A program made the translations under genes and the position numbers. 21,432 nt of DNA from DUZB01 sp964407525 (GTDB lineage: Bacteria; Desulfobacterota; DSM-4660; Desulfatiglandales; Desulfatiglandaceae), in NCBI GenBank assembly GCA_964407525.1, contig CAYOWC010000050.1, forward strand, positions 1 to 21,432. Direction: 5' to 3'. Below the pieces are notes generated by a model. It was given only the letters and a program-made list of their open reading frames with translations, ran no database searches and had not been told where the DNA came from. Positions 21,386 to 21,432 of this stretch are shown here, piece after piece (position 1 is the first letter of the stretch; each line of letters opens with the position of its first letter).

Positions 21386-21432
21386 TGCAAATAGTGTAAC
21401 GCCTGACCCCCAAATTGATAGCAAAATAGTGT
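21386..21432. repeat. Short direct repeat at the window edge
   Basis: gcaaatagtgt (21388-21398) and gcaaaatagtgt (21421-21432) differ by one inserted A and lie about 33 bp apart. Repeated short motifs near an end are typical of some insertion-sequence termini (IS21-type for example), but no transposase is in view and the sequence stops here. Confidence 0.35.

Larger units (their letters stand above)
20838..21432. other. Upstream region of the operon: promoter, leader and inverted REP pair
   Basis: About 595 bp with no convincing gene. Reading on the minus strand toward the operon: a large inverted REP structure (21077-21228), a sigma70-like promoter (21002-21030) and a ~158-nt leader to ATG 20837. 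A short frame on the minus strand (20857-21060) covers the promoter and matches no family. The right end (21386-21432) carries a short direct repeat that might be the edge of a mobile element outside the window. Confidence 0.7.

Overview
The window looks like an accessory chromosomal region of a Desulfobacterota-type (old Deltaproteobacteria) bacterium. That assignment is inference. It rests on the mix of gene families: a DUF3783 protein, a secreted papain-like protease with a BACON-like domain, RHS/YD-repeat and IPTL-CTERM surface proteins, and several REP-like palindromes typical of large Desulfobacterales-like genomes. No rRNA, tRNA or CRISPR array was seen.

Layout. 1-184: short tandem repeats, one REP-like palindrome, then a small DUF3783 gene (185-625). 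629-802 and 3541-3716: two opposite-facing copies of a ~175-bp palindromic MITE-like repeat. They bracket a secreted C1-family cysteine protease gene (849-2966) and a gene-poor stretch of palindromes. 3896-4894 (minus): a LuxR-type regulator with a palindrome at its start. 5075-9085: a large exported RHS/YD-repeat protein with an AT-richer, unrecognised C-terminal tip. 9209-10339: a small secreted protein with two YD repeats, an InlB-like domain, a choice-of-anchor U domain and an IPTL-CTERM (here VPTL) sorting tail. A 57-bp sequence spanning the RHS ribosome-binding site and start codon is duplicated over the end of this second gene, so a modular tandem array probably existed here.

10351-11645 is a gene graveyard: a broken Fn3-like/caspase-like (C13-type) peptidase, a RhuM fragment, and a collapsed DUF4258/YgiT-zinc-finger (toxin-antitoxin-type) pair, all with frameshifts.

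20837-11700 (minus) is the most interesting part. It is a tight four-gene operon with a good sigma70-like promoter (-35 TTGACA, 17-bp spacing). Its products are an unrecognised 280-aa protein, two tandem but diverged BrxD-like (DUF2791-type) P-loop ATPases, and a 1916-aa fusion. The fusion joins an SF2 Lhr-like helicase, a Cas4/RecB-like PD-(D/E)XK nuclease with four iron-sulfur-type cysteines, a degenerate RNase H-like segment and an SF1 Dna2/UPF1-like helicase. The genes overlap by one base or are 2 bp apart. The set resembles the BrxD-BrxHI pairs of BREX and, more loosely, Shango, but the double ATPase, the helicase-nuclease-helicase fusion and the unknown first protein do not match a system I can name. 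It is a candidate anti-phage or DNA-processing system. A REP palindrome sits in frame inside the large fusion gene, and two more copies form a large inverted repeat just upstream of the operon promoter.
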